Positions 15,949 to 22,920 of a stretch of DNA of 23,345 nt are shown in pieces. Each line of letters opens with the position of its first letter. Within the stretch, counting starts at the first letter, position 1. The DNA comes from an uncultured Clostridia bacterium. GTDB lineage: Bacteria; Bacillota; Clostridia; Christensenellales; Borkfalkiaceae. The DNA lies in assembly GCA_934249265.1 (NCBI GenBank), contig CAKQKQ010000022.1, positions 1 to 23,345 on the forward strand, read 5' to 3'. A model generated the notes under the pieces. That model was not told the origin of the DNA. It searched no databases and was given only the letters and a program-made list of their open reading frames with translations. A program made the position numbers and the translations under genes.

Positions 15949-15967
15949 TCCTACTCATTTGGTAGGA
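15949..15967. promoter_or_regulatory. Likely IscR (Rrf2-family) operator at the nifS promoter
   Basis: TCCTAC (15949-15954) and GTAGGA (15962-15967) form a 6-7-6 dyad just below the -10 box of the nifS promoter, over the expected transcription start. Rrf2/IscR operators in related bacteria are dyads with CCTAC-like arms (general knowledge), and an IscR gene lies immediately upstream. Binding is inferred. Confidence 0.55.
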
Positions 15968-15970
15968 ATT

Positions 15971-15999
15971 ATTATACATTATTATTGTGTACTTGTCAA
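15971..15999 (-). promoter_or_regulatory. Perfect consensus promoter of nifS-iscU
   Basis: On the minus strand TTGACA (15994-15999) and TATAAT (15971-15976) are separated by exactly 17 bp. It lies in the gap right after the iscR stop, so nifS-iscU has its own promoter separate from iscR. Confidence 0.92.
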
Positions 16000-16010
16000 A
16001 CAAAATATAC

Positions 16011-16418
16011 TCATTTTTTATAATTTTTATTAATTAAATCGCTTAAAGTTACGCTGTTTAAGTAGTCGTTTATCATATGAGTAAGCGTTGTCCAACAACC
16101 CGCCGCCGCGCAATTGTCAATTTTGGGGCAATCGCCCTCGTTGGCGCAAGCGACGAAATTCGGCGTGTCGCCCGTGATTTCGAGTATTTGTTTTACCGTG
16201 CATTTATCGGCGGGAATTTTAAGTTTGTAGCCCCCGCTCGCACCGCGCATGCTTTCGAGCAAACCGCCCTTTACAAGCAACGAAATTATCGATTCGAGAT
16301 ATTTTTGAGAAATATCTTGTCTCATGCTTATTTCGGAAATGGACACGAACTCGCCGCCGTGCGTGGCAATGTCAGCCATCGTCCTTAAAGCGTATCTTCC
16401 TTTTGATGATATTTTCAT
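16011..16418 (-). CDS. iscR: Rrf2-family regulator, IscR-type
   Basis: IscR senses the cell's iron-sulfur supply through a bound cluster and represses cluster-assembly genes. The 135-residue product has the family N-terminus MKISSKGRYALRTM, a winged-helix domain (to about residue 75) with the recognition segment DISQKYLESIISLLVKGGLL, and the RGASGGY wing. Cys91, Cys97 and Cys103 keep the x5-x5 spacing of the E. coli IscR cluster ligands. The fourth ligand in E. coli is a histidine three residues on; here that position is Ala and a further Cys108 follows. An AGAGG site precedes the ATG. It lies directly above nifS, whose promoter carries a dyad that fits a target. Confidence 0.9.
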   Translation of the reverse strand: MKISSKGRYALRTMADIATHGGEFVSISEISMRQDISQKYLESIISLLVKGGLLESMRGASGGYKLKIPADKCTVKQILEITGDTPNFVACANEGDCPKIDNCAAAGCWTTLTHMINDYLNSVTLSDLINKNYKK

Positions 16419-16436
16419 TTTTTTGCCTCTTTTAAG

Positions 16437-16515
16437 TCGTTTATCCGTATAAAAATCGTCTATCCGCTAAATAAATCGTCTATTTTTATAAAAAATCGTC
16501 TGTTCGCCCGAATTT
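16437..16515. repeat. Four degenerate direct repeats with a 19-20 bp period, upstream of iscR
   Basis: Units begin at 16437, 16456, 16476 and 16496, each opening with TCGTYTATCC-like bases followed by an AT-rich half ending in TAAAAA or TAAATAA. Read on the minus strand each gives GACGATTT preceded by a TA-rich step. The array ends about 20 bp before the iscR start, so it occupies the place where an iscR promoter or operator would lie, yet no good -35/-10 pair was found in it. Confidence 0.65.
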
Positions 16516-16555
16516 AAGCCTAAACAAATTCAATTTTAAGCCTAAACAAATTCAA
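16513..16555. repeat. Two perfect 21-bp direct repeats, 22-bp period
   Basis: Positions 16513-16533 and 16535-16555 are identical (opening TTTAAGCCTAAAC) with one base between them. The second copy contains the stop codon of the lipoprotein gene (16552-16554), so the duplication reaches into coding sequence. It adjoins the 20-bp array at 16437-16515. Confidence 0.85.
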
Positions 16556-16887
16556 CCCACGACCTCGATGCCTTTTGAATAGTCGGAATCGGAATAATAT
16601 TTGTCGTCGCCGACGCATTTTACGAAAATAACGTATTTTACCGACGATTTTGCTTCAAAAAGATAAAAATTATCCTTTGTGTAAAACGTTTCGCCGTTTA
16701 TCATCACGGTATAACCCGTTGCGTTTTCGTTGCTTTCCCAAGTGATTAAACCGCCGCCTTCATACAAAACGTTGTTCGGCGAAGACAGTTTACTCTTTTC
16801 TATAGTAGGATTTGAGCAAGCGCAACAACAAAATAAAGTTATGCAAATTACAGACAAAACGACCAATTTACTAAAAATCGTTTTCAC
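16552..16887 (-). CDS. Small putative lipoprotein with a fibronectin-III-like fold
   Basis: I do not recognise a named gene. The 111-residue product starts at a GTG 5 bp after the nrdR stop, with only a weak AGAG-type site, so it is probably translated by coupling to nrdR. Residues 5-23 form a hydrophobic signal segment ending in a run of cysteines (CCCACS); Cys24 is the most likely lipid-modified residue, though the lipobox is poor. Residues 35-110 carry the pattern GGLITWESNENATGYTVMI, typical of Fn3-like domains in clostridial surface proteins. The function and any link to nrdR are unknown. Confidence 0.65.
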   Translation of the reverse strand: MKTIFSKLVVLSVICITLFCCCACSNPTIEKSKLSSPNNVLYEGGGLITWESNENATGYTVMINGETFYTKDNFYLFEAKSSVKYVIFVKCVGDDKYYSDSDYSKGIEVVG

Positions 16888-16892
16888 TTTTA

Positions 16893-17348
16893 TCAGTCTC
16901 TTTTGGTGAGTTTTTCAAGTTCTTTCATAAACGTCGAAATGTCCTTAAACGAGCGATAAACGGACGCAAAACGCACGTAAGCGACTTCGTCGATGTCTTT
17001 AAGCCCTTCCATTACCATTTCACCGATTTGCTTGGAAGTAACCTCTTGATCGAGGTTGTTGTACAACTTTTTTTGTATATCTTCGACGAGTTTGTCTATT
17101 TTATACATGGGTACGGGGCGTTTTTCGCAAGCCTTGATAATTCCGTTTTTAAGTTTACCAGGGTCGAAAGCCTGCCTTGCGCCCGAAGCCTTAATTACGA
17201 GAATGGGGGTGGTTTCAACCGTTTCGTAAGTCGTAAATCTCTTGCCGCAGTTGACGCACTCTCTTCTGCGCCTTATCATCGAGCCTTCGTCGGTAGAACG
17301 CGAATCGACGACCTTGCTTTCGAGACAACCGCAATACATACACTTCAT
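16893..17348 (-). CDS. nrdR: NrdR, transcriptional repressor of ribonucleotide reductase genes
   Basis: NrdR senses dATP/ATP and represses ribonucleotide reductase operons. The 151-residue length is standard. A zinc ribbon is formed by Cys3, Cys6, Cys31 and Cys34 (MKCMYCGC and CVNCGKRF), with the family block DSRSTDEGSMIRRRREC between. An ATP-cone domain follows (about residues 46-136) with VIKASGARQAFDPGKL and VAYVRFASVYRSFKD. GGAGG precedes the ATG. A promoter lies directly upstream. I found no obvious NrdR box in the window. Confidence 0.97.
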   Translation of the reverse strand: MKCMYCGCLESKVVDSRSTDEGSMIRRRRECVNCGKRFTTYETVETTPILVIKASGARQAFDPGKLKNGIIKACEKRPVPMYKIDKLVEDIQKKLYNNLDQEVTSKQIGEMVMEGLKDIDEVAYVRFASVYRSFKDISTFMKELEKLTKRD

Positions 17349-17368
17349 ATATTTTTCCTCCGTTTATT

Positions 17369-17396
17369 ATTTTATCACACTTTGGATATTTTTCAA
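17369..17396 (-). promoter_or_regulatory. Sigma-A promoter of nrdR
   Basis: On the minus strand TTGAAA (17391-17396) and TAAAAT (17369-17374) are 16 bp apart, each 5 of 6 to consensus. The leader is short, about 15 bases, and contains GGAGG. Confidence 0.7.
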
Positions 17397-17453
17397 TAGT
17401 TTTTGTCGAATTTAAAGCATTTTTTATTTGAATTTGCGCCTTTTTACTTCGTT

Positions 17454-19436
17454 TTAATGCTTTTTGCCGTTAAAAAACGAGTCTTTTCTTCCGTTTTTAT
17501 CTTTAAACTTATTTTTAACTTGCCCGTTTGTCGTCGGGGTTTTGACTTTTATTTGACTGCCGACAGTCGAGGTTTTGTCTTTGAACTTGTTTTTAACTTG
17601 TCCGCCCAATTGTTTTGACTTATTTCCTTTGTCTGTAAACGGCGGATTTTTGCCCGTTTTTGAAAATCTGTAAGTCGCAATGGCGGGCATTTTCACACCG
17701 GCGAGTTTGTATGCTTTTTCGACCTTTTCTCTATTTTCGGGGCGGCGATATTGCAACAATGCCCTTTGCATACTCTTTTCTTCTTTGCTCTTCGGCACGT
17801 AAACTTCTTGCATGGTGTCGGGATCGATGCCCGTGTAATACATGCAAGTCGAACGCGTTGACGGCGTAGGATAAAAGTCTTGCACTTGCTCCGGCTCGTG
17901 ATTTATACTGCGCAAATATTCGGTGAGTTTTACCGCGTCTTTAATCGTGCAACCTGGGTGAGACGAAATAAGATAAGGCACGACGTACTGCTTTTTACCA
18001 AGTTTTTCGTTGATAGCCTTGTACTTGCCCGCAAACTGTTTATACACCTCGAACGAGGGTTTGTTCATTATTTTAAGCACGTCGTCGCTGATATGCTCGG
18101 GCGCGACTTTGAGTTGTCCGCTGATGTGATGCTGGGAAAGTTCGGTGATTATTTCGTCGCAGTTTTTGTCGTAAACCACGTAATCGTAACGTATTCCGCT
18201 GCGTATAAACACCTTTTTTACCTTGGGTACTTTTCGCACTTTTTTAAGTAAATTTAAAAAGCCCGTGTGGTCTATTTTTAAGTTTTTACAAGGCGTGTTG
18301 CCTATGCAATATCTGTCCTTGCAAACGCCGTATTTGTCTTGTTTATCGCATGCGTGTTCTCTAAAGTTGGCAGAAGGACCTGATAAATCGTGAATATAAC
18401 CTTTAAAAGATTTGTCCGCGGTAAGCAATTTTACTTCGTCTATAATGCTGTCGTCGCTGCGCTTTTGCACGCGTCTGCCTTGGTGATAATTTATCGCGCA
18501 AAACGAACAACTGCCGAAACACCCTCTGTGACTTACAACCGAAAACCGCACCTCTTCAAGTGCTTTAATGCCGCCCTCTTTTTCATACATGGGGTGGTAA
18601 GTACGCTCGTAAGGCAGCGCGTAAACGTAGTCCATTTCTTCTTGGGGCATTGGAAATTGCGGCAAATTTTGCACGAGATATTTTTCTTCGGCTTGCTTTT
18701 GAATAAGCACGACCGAATTTATGGGGTCGATGTTTCTCGACTGCTGTCTAAACGCTTTTGCGTACTTTACTTTATCCTTCGACACGTCGTCGAAAGAATA
18801 AATTTCCACGCAACCTTTATTTATAAGTCTTTGCTTTTCCTCTTCGTTTACAAGCACGCAAGTGCCCCTTACGTCCTTGATTTTTGCGATGGGAATACCC
18901 TTTTCTATCCTCGCGAAAATATCGTCGTAAATTTTTTCACCCATGCCGTACATAAGCATGTCCGCTCCGCTGTCAAAAAGCACCGAGCGCATAACTTTGT
19001 CCGACCAATAATCGTAATGGGCAAACCTACGCAAACTCGCCTCTATTCCGCCGATAATTACGGGCACTGACGGGTGCAACCTTTTTAAAGTTTTTCCGTA
19101 AACTATAAGTTGCCTATCGGGACGTTTGCCCTTTTTAGACTGCGGCGAATATACGTCGTCGGACCTTTTCTTTTTTGCGACGGTGTAATTATTTACCATG
19201 CTGTCGACCACGCCGCTACTGACTAAATATGCGTACTTGGGCACGGGAAAAACGTCGTAATCTTTATCGCAAAGCGGTTGCGGAATTATGCCTATGCTGT
19301 AACCTTTACTCTGTACGTATCGCGCAATCAAGGCATGACCGAACGTGGGATGGTCAACGTAAGCGTCCGAAGAAACGAGTACGAAATCAATTTCGTCGGG
19401 ATTATTAAGTTCATTTTTATTTACCGGTATAAACAT
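17454..19436 (-). CDS. YgiQ-family (UPF0313) radical SAM protein
   Basis: The family is widespread but its reaction is not established. The 660-residue product has an N-terminal cobalamin-binding-like region (about residues 15-200) with DAYVDHPTFGHALIARY and GGIEASLRRFAHYDYWSD. The radical SAM cluster motif CxxxCxxC is Cys306, Cys310 and Cys313 (RGCFGSCSFC). Later blocks, including RSGIRYDY, LKVAPEHIS and DFYPTPSTRSTCMYYTG, are typical of YgiQ. The C-terminal tail is lysine-rich and carries three 13-residue units (about 612-650), two of them opening with GQVKNKFKDK. An AAAGGGA site precedes the ATG. It is divergent from the gene at 19468, with only 31 bp between; TATAAT at 19486-19491, inside that gene, is a possible -10. 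Confidence 0.94.
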   Translation of the reverse strand: MFIPVNKNELNNPDEIDFVLVSSDAYVDHPTFGHALIARYVQSKGYSIGIIPQPLCDKDYDVFPVPKYAYLVSSGVVDSMVNNYTVAKKKRSDDVYSPQSKKGKRPDRQLIVYGKTLKRLHPSVPVIIGGIEASLRRFAHYDYWSDKVMRSVLFDSGADMLMYGMGEKIYDDIFARIEKGIPIAKIKDVRGTCVLVNEEEKQRLINKGCVEIYSFDDVSKDKVKYAKAFRQQSRNIDPINSVVLIQKQAEEKYLVQNLPQFPMPQEEMDYVYALPYERTYHPMYEKEGGIKALEEVRFSVVSHRGCFGSCSFCAINYHQGRRVQKRSDDSIIDEVKLLTADKSFKGYIHDLSGPSANFREHACDKQDKYGVCKDRYCIGNTPCKNLKIDHTGFLNLLKKVRKVPKVKKVFIRSGIRYDYVVYDKNCDEIITELSQHHISGQLKVAPEHISDDVLKIMNKPSFEVYKQFAGKYKAINEKLGKKQYVVPYLISSHPGCTIKDAVKLTEYLRSINHEPEQVQDFYPTPSTRSTCMYYTGIDPDTMQEVYVPKSKEEKSMQRALLQYRRPENREKVEKAYKLAGVKMPAIATYRFSKTGKNPPFTDKGNKSKQLGGQVKNKFKDKTSTVGSQIKVKTPTTNGQVKNKFKDKNGRKDSFFNGKKH

Positions 19437-19467
19437 AATTTTTTCCCTTTAGGCACAAAATAGTAAT

Positions 19468-19782
19468 ATGTACCTATTTATCCGTATTATATTTGCCGTG
19501 TACGTGGCGGCGATTAATTTCTACTCGTTTTTGCTCATCAAAATGCAAAAACGCGGTTGCGAAGAAAATAACAACGAAATAAGAGACGGAAAACTATTTA
19601 TCACCGCCCTACTCGGCGGCGCAATGGGCATTTACGTGTCGATGTTTGTGTTTAAATACAGACTAAACAGTTTGTTTTTAATGGTGACGATACCCGTGCT
19701 TATCGCTTTAAACGTTTATATTGCCATAATCGCCATTGCCAACAACTTCGGCATGGTAATCGACGCCGTCCCTTACGTTTAA
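19468..19782 (+). CDS. Small membrane protein, DUF1294-like
   Basis: The 104-residue product has three predicted membrane segments: about residues 3-24, 45-62 and 70-92. The layout, a first helix followed by INFYSFLLIKMQKRG, a polar stretch with IRDGKLF, then LLGGAMGIYVSMFVFKYRLN, matches DUF1294 proteins, in which a DK..A motif and GG..G..LGM...RHKT are usual; here these are only partly kept. Function unknown. The ribosome binding site is weak and no clear promoter was found; the upstream gap to ygiQ is 31 bp. It ends before a long bidirectional terminator. Confidence 0.7.
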   Translation: MYLFIRIIFAVYVAAINFYSFLLIKMQKRGCEENNNEIRDGKLFITALLGGAMGIYVSMFVFKYRLNSLFLMVTIPVLIALNVYIAIIAIANNFGMVIDAVPYV

Positions 19783-19836
19783 AATAATTGTATCATAAAA
19801 AAGCAAAATACACAACATATTGTAATAAAATAACGA

Positions 19837-19907
19837 AAAAACAGCCAACGTTTTATTTTTACCGATTAAAATTTCACTTCTCGGTAGAAAAAACGTTGTC
19901 TGTTTTT
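19837..19907. terminator. Long bidirectional terminator hairpin between convergent genes
   Basis: Left arm 19837-19865 and right arm 19881-19907 pair over about 25 bp with a few mismatches (AAAAACAG with CTGTTTTT, CAACGTTTT with AAAACGTTG, TACCGA with TCGGTA) around a 15-base loop. A T-rich stretch follows on the plus strand and a run of A precedes it, giving T on the minus strand. It can therefore stop transcription from both the gene at 19468 and that at 20016. Confidence 0.85.
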
Positions 19908-20015
19908 ATTTTTTATGAATATTAAATTTAAAATTTTTAGCCTCTATGGCGAATTGGTTTTGTCTTTTTTTCGCCACCGAATTTTTGATTTTAAACCCGC
20001 CGAATTTTGATTAAA

Positions 20016-20276
20016 TTAATCGTCTTCGGCTTTTTCTTTTTTCTTGTTAGGGCTGAGCCTAACAAATATAGTATCCTCGCCTATTTTGTCCACACAGCAC
20101 ATGTTTACGATATACGTATCGCCCGAAAACAGACATTTCAGTTTGTCTCCGACGATAAACGACTCCCAAGTGTTTTCGGGAAAGGACACTATTACGTCGG
20201 TAATTTTGCCCATATTTTTGCCGTCGTTTATATTGACTACGTTTTTCTTTTTTAAGTCGCTTAAATTATAATCCAT
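20016..20276 (-). CDS. YlmC/YmxH-family PRC-barrel protein
   Basis: The 86-residue product fits the YlmC/YmxH family, found widely in spore-forming Bacillota: it opens MDYNLSDLKKKNVVNINDGKN (written here in part as LKKKNVVNINDG), then GKITDVIVSF and, near the end, VDKIGEDTIFVRL, the standard strand order of a single PRC-barrel. A lysine/aspartate-rich tail follows. A GGGGGT stretch about 8 bases above the ATG acts as the ribosome binding site. Its exact role is not established. It is not evidence by itself that the organism forms spores. Confidence 0.8.
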   Translation of the reverse strand: MDYNLSDLKKKNVVNINDGKNMGKITDVIVSFPENTWESFIVGDKLKCLFSGDTYIVNMCCVDKIGEDTIFVRLSPNKKKEKAEDD

Positions 20277-20388
20277 CGCAATACCCCCGTATATATTTTA
20301 TTCGGCACGGCGATTTAAAATGACTTTTAATTTATTTTTATTAAGCGACGGCTTTTATAAGCGCGATAATTTATGCGCCGATATATCG

Positions 20389-22296
20389 TCAAGCGTTTTT
20401 CTTTTTCCATTTTAAAAGCAAAGCGGAATTGATTATTACTAATACCGACCCCGCATTATGCACGAGCGCGCCCACGACGGGATTTAGTATGCCTGTAATT
20501 GCAAGGGCGATCGCAAGGAAGTTTAGCGTCATGGAAAAAGTCATATTTATTTTTATAGTCGTCATCATACGTTTTGACAAAGAAAGCAAGTGCGGCAATT
20601 CTTTAACTTCGTCGTCAACAAGCGCGATATCCGCGGCGTCTACGGCAATGTCGCTGCCTACCCCGCCCATAGCGATGCCTACGTCCGCTTTTTTAAGCGC
20701 GGGCGCGTCGTTTATTCCGTCGCCTATCATGCACACGACTTCTTTATTTTTTTGATAATCGTCGATATATTTAAGTTTGTCCTCGGGCAAACAATTTGCA
20801 TGAATTTCATCTATATGTAAACTGTTTCCTATCGTTTTTGCCGAATTTTCGTTGTCTCCCGTCAACAAAACGGGCGTAACGCCTATGTTTTTAATGTCGT
20901 CGATCATGTTTACGCTTTCTTTTCTTACAGTGTCCGAAAGTGCGATATAACCCGCAAGAGAATTATTTACGCTTGCAAAAATGACCGTGCAACCGTCGGA
21001 AAGATACTTTTCGACTTGATTTAAAACCGTTTTTTCAATTTCGACGCCGCACTTTTTAAGCAGTTTTTTATTGCCGACGGCAACGGTTTTTCCTTCGATA
21101 ACCGCCGTAACGCCTTCGCCCAAAATCATTTTAAAGTCGCTTGTTTTTGCTATTTCAATATTTTCTTTTTTGGCGCAAGCGACTATCGCCTTGCCCAAGG
21201 GGTGCTCGGAAAGTTGCTCGGCAGAAGAAATTAATCGATACAATTCGGCATCGCTAATCGAAGAATTTATGCTTTTTACTTCGACAACTTTTGGCATACC
21301 GTAAGTGAGCGTTCCCGTCTTGTCAAAAGTGATTTTCGTCACTTTGGCAAGTCTCTCTAAAGCGTCGCCCTCTCGCACGAGAAAACCGTGCTTTGTAGCG
21401 TTGCCGATTGCCGCCATAATCGCCGTGGGAGTCGCAAGTACCAATGCGCACGGGCAAAATACTACGAGTATGGTTACCGCTCTGATTATTTTCCCCGAAA
21501 TCGCCCAAGTAAGCCCCGCCGCCGTCAATGCTATAATCACTATCCAAGTTGCCCATTTGTCGGCAAGTCCCACGATTTTTGCCTTGCTTGCGTCAGCCGA
21601 CTGCACGAGATTTATCATTCGTTGAATAGAACTGTCCGCTCCGACTTTTGTCGCGCGCATTTCAAACACGCCAAACTGATTTACCGTACCCGAAGAAACT
21701 TCGTCGCCAACCGTTTTGTCCACGGGGAGAGATTCGCCCGTCATTACCGCTTGATTTATAGAGGTTTGCCCCGAAATTATCACGCCGTCAACGGGAACTG
21801 TCTCCCCAGGTAAAACGCGTATAATATCGCCAACTTTTACTTGTTCGGCGGGAATTATAGTTTCGGTTTCACCGCTTAAAACCCTCGCCGTTTGCGGAGT
21901 AAGTTTGACGAGTTTTTCTATGCCCGCCCTCGCTTTTGCAACCGTTAAATCTTCAAGCAACGCACCGAGTTGCATTATAAACGCGACCTCGCCGGCGGCA
22001 AAATCTTCGCCGATGCACAGCGAAGCGATTATCGCCATCGATACAAGCACGTCCGCTTTTATATCGAAAGAAGTGACAAGCCCTATAATCGCCTCCATAA
22101 CTATGGGTAATCCGCATAAAATTATCGACACCCACGCTATATCAAACGGTAAATTTATAAATTCGGTCTTTTGGTTGATTAAACTTAAAATGACCGAAAC
22201 TCCCGATATGCATAAAAATATTATTTCCTTTTTTATGCCGCCCCATTCCATAAATCTTTCGATTTTTTCGACGATTTTGTTTATTGTCTTTTTCAT
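20389..22296 (-). CDS. P1B-type heavy-metal-transporting ATPase, probably for copper
   Basis: This membrane pump expels a soft metal ion using ATP. In 635 residues it has TGES (186-189), the metal-binding CPC (281-283) in a membrane helix, phosphorylated Asp325 in DKTGTLT, the HP pair (365-366) and GDGIND (525-530). There is no N-terminal metal-binding (HMA) domain; the protein opens with an amphipathic stretch then helices. The CsoR operators and the nearby csoR gene point to copper. The last helices lack the copper-type YN and MxxSS residues and read NPVVGALVHNAGSVLVIINS, so specificity is open. AAGGAG precedes the ATG, after a leader of about 200 bases. Confidence 0.93.
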   Translation of the reverse strand: MKKTINKIVEKIERFMEWGGIKKEIIFLCISGVSVILSLINQKTEFINLPFDIAWVSIILCGLPIVMEAIIGLVTSFDIKADVLVSMAIIASLCIGEDFAAGEVAFIMQLGALLEDLTVAKARAGIEKLVKLTPQTARVLSGETETIIPAEQVKVGDIIRVLPGETVPVDGVIISGQTSINQAVMTGESLPVDKTVGDEVSSGTVNQFGVFEMRATKVGADSSIQRMINLVQSADASKAKIVGLADKWATWIVIIALTAAGLTWAISGKIIRAVTILVVFCPCALVLATPTAIMAAIGNATKHGFLVREGDALERLAKVTKITFDKTGTLTYGMPKVVEVKSINSSISDAELYRLISSAEQLSEHPLGKAIVACAKKENIEIAKTSDFKMILGEGVTAVIEGKTVAVGNKKLLKKCGVEIEKTVLNQVEKYLSDGCTVIFASVNNSLAGYIALSDTVRKESVNMIDDIKNIGVTPVLLTGDNENSAKTIGNSLHIDEIHANCLPEDKLKYIDDYQKNKEVVCMIGDGINDAPALKKADVGIAMGGVGSDIAVDAADIALVDDEVKELPHLLSLSKRMMTTIKINMTFSMTLNFLAIALAITGILNPVVGALVHNAGSVLVIINSALLLKWKKKNA

Positions 22297-22333
22297 AAAA
22301 AACTCCTTGTGGTTTATTTTTTATTATGTTTTA

Positions 22334-22497
22334 CACCTATTTTTATTGCGCAACACCTATTTTTTGAATGTGATACGCCTATTTTGATAGAGATAAACCT
22401 ATTTTTAGTTGTGCTGTACCTATTTTTTACTGCAATATGCTTATTTTTTACTACACTATACTTTTTTATTGCATTGCGCTATTTTAACCGCATTATA
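22334..22497. repeat. Array of about eight degenerate repeats, mean period 20 bp, in the ATPase leader
   Basis: Anchors reading CCTATTTTT or a close variant (GCTTATTTTT, TACTTTTTT, GCTATTTT) lie at 22336, 22356, 22378, 22398, 22419, 22439, 22460 and 22478, and the next step, 22498, is CCTATGGGG inside the first CsoR-like operator. Spacing runs 18-22 bp. The array fills almost the whole stretch between the operator and the ribosome binding site, so on the minus strand it would be transcribed as a repeated AAAAATAGG leader. The open frames across it on the plus strand are repeat translations, not genes. Confidence 0.75.
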
Positions 22498-22510
22498 CCT
22501 ATGGGGGTAT
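22495..22510. promoter_or_regulatory. CsoR-like operator, copy 1 (below the ATPase promoter)
   Basis: ATACCTATGGGGGTAT has the ATACC...GGTAT dyad and G-tract of CsoR operators in Gram-positive bacteria (family knowledge). It lies just past the -10 box on the transcribed side. Its centre is 25 bp from that of copy 2. Confidence 0.75.
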
Positions 22511-22516
22511 ATGTAT

Positions 22517-22545
22517 ATTATACCCATAGGGGTATGCCATGTCAA
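22517..22545 (-). promoter_or_regulatory. Perfect consensus promoter of the metal ATPase
   Basis: On the minus strand TTGACA (22540-22545) and TATAAT (22517-22522) are separated by exactly 17 bp. Most of the spacer is CsoR-like operator copy 2, so a bound repressor would block the polymerase directly. The leader to the ATG is about 200 bases. Confidence 0.92.
22520..22535. promoter_or_regulatory. CsoR-like operator, copy 2 (inside the promoter)
   Basis: ATACCCATAGGGGTAT is a dyad with perfect 6-bp arms (ATACCC and GGGTAT) around ATAG. It is the best of the three CsoR-like sites and overlaps the -10 box and spacer of the ATPase promoter. Confidence 0.85.
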
Positions 22546-22580
22546 GAAAAATATCGCCGTTTTTTTATTTTTTATAAAAG

Positions 22581-22619
22581 AAAAACGACAATTAAAAGTT
22601 TTTTAAACTTTGACTGCCG
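22581..22619 (-). terminator. Terminator-like hairpin just above the ATPase promoter
   Basis: On the minus strand 22605-22619 pairs with 22586-22601 around a 3-base loop; the pairing needs G-U pairs that only work in the minus-strand RNA. It is followed by TTTTT. It would stop read-through from csoR about 35 bp before the ATPase -35 box. Confidence 0.6.
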
Positions 22620-22800
22620 CCACCATATACAAAAAATTAAAATTTAACCTTAAAAACTTTAACTGCCGCCGCTTGTAAAATAAAATACGCAAAAGAAAAA
22701 GCGCAACTTTATTAAAGTGCACATTACTTTTTCAAACACATAAATTTAAAAGAAAGAGTTTAAAACCTAATTTACCACACCAAAGATATTTTTATAAAAG

Positions 22801-22824
22801 AAAAACGGCAACAGAAAGTTGCCG
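22801..22824 (-). terminator. Rho-independent terminator, minus strand
   Basis: A perfect 7-bp stem (CGGCAAC at 22806-22812 with GTTGCCG at 22818-22824) has a 5-base loop and, on the minus strand, is followed by TTTTT (22801-22805). It lies about 200 bp after the csoR stop. Confidence 0.75.
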
Positions 22825-22920
22825 CCTAAAAAAACAATATTCACAATATAAAAAAATCAAATAAACGCCATAAAACCAAACTTATACAACATGATTACGC
22901 AATAAAAGTGTAAGAGCATT

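Noticed and set aside
17414..17463. AAAGCATT/AATGCTTT inverted repeat around the ygiQ stop, considered as a terminator
   Set aside because: The 8-bp AT-rich arms are 34 bases apart and no proper T-tract follows, so a stable hairpin is unlikely.
20281..20292. ATACCCCCGTAT above the YlmC-like gene, considered as a fourth CsoR operator
   Set aside because: It is four bases shorter than the other three sites, so the half-site spacing is wrong, and its G-tract is already explained as the ribosome binding site.
22309..22647. Hydrophobic plus-strand open frame that looks like a small membrane protein
   Set aside because: It is a translation of the 20-bp repeat array and the CsoR operators, has no ribosome binding site, and crosses the ATPase promoter.
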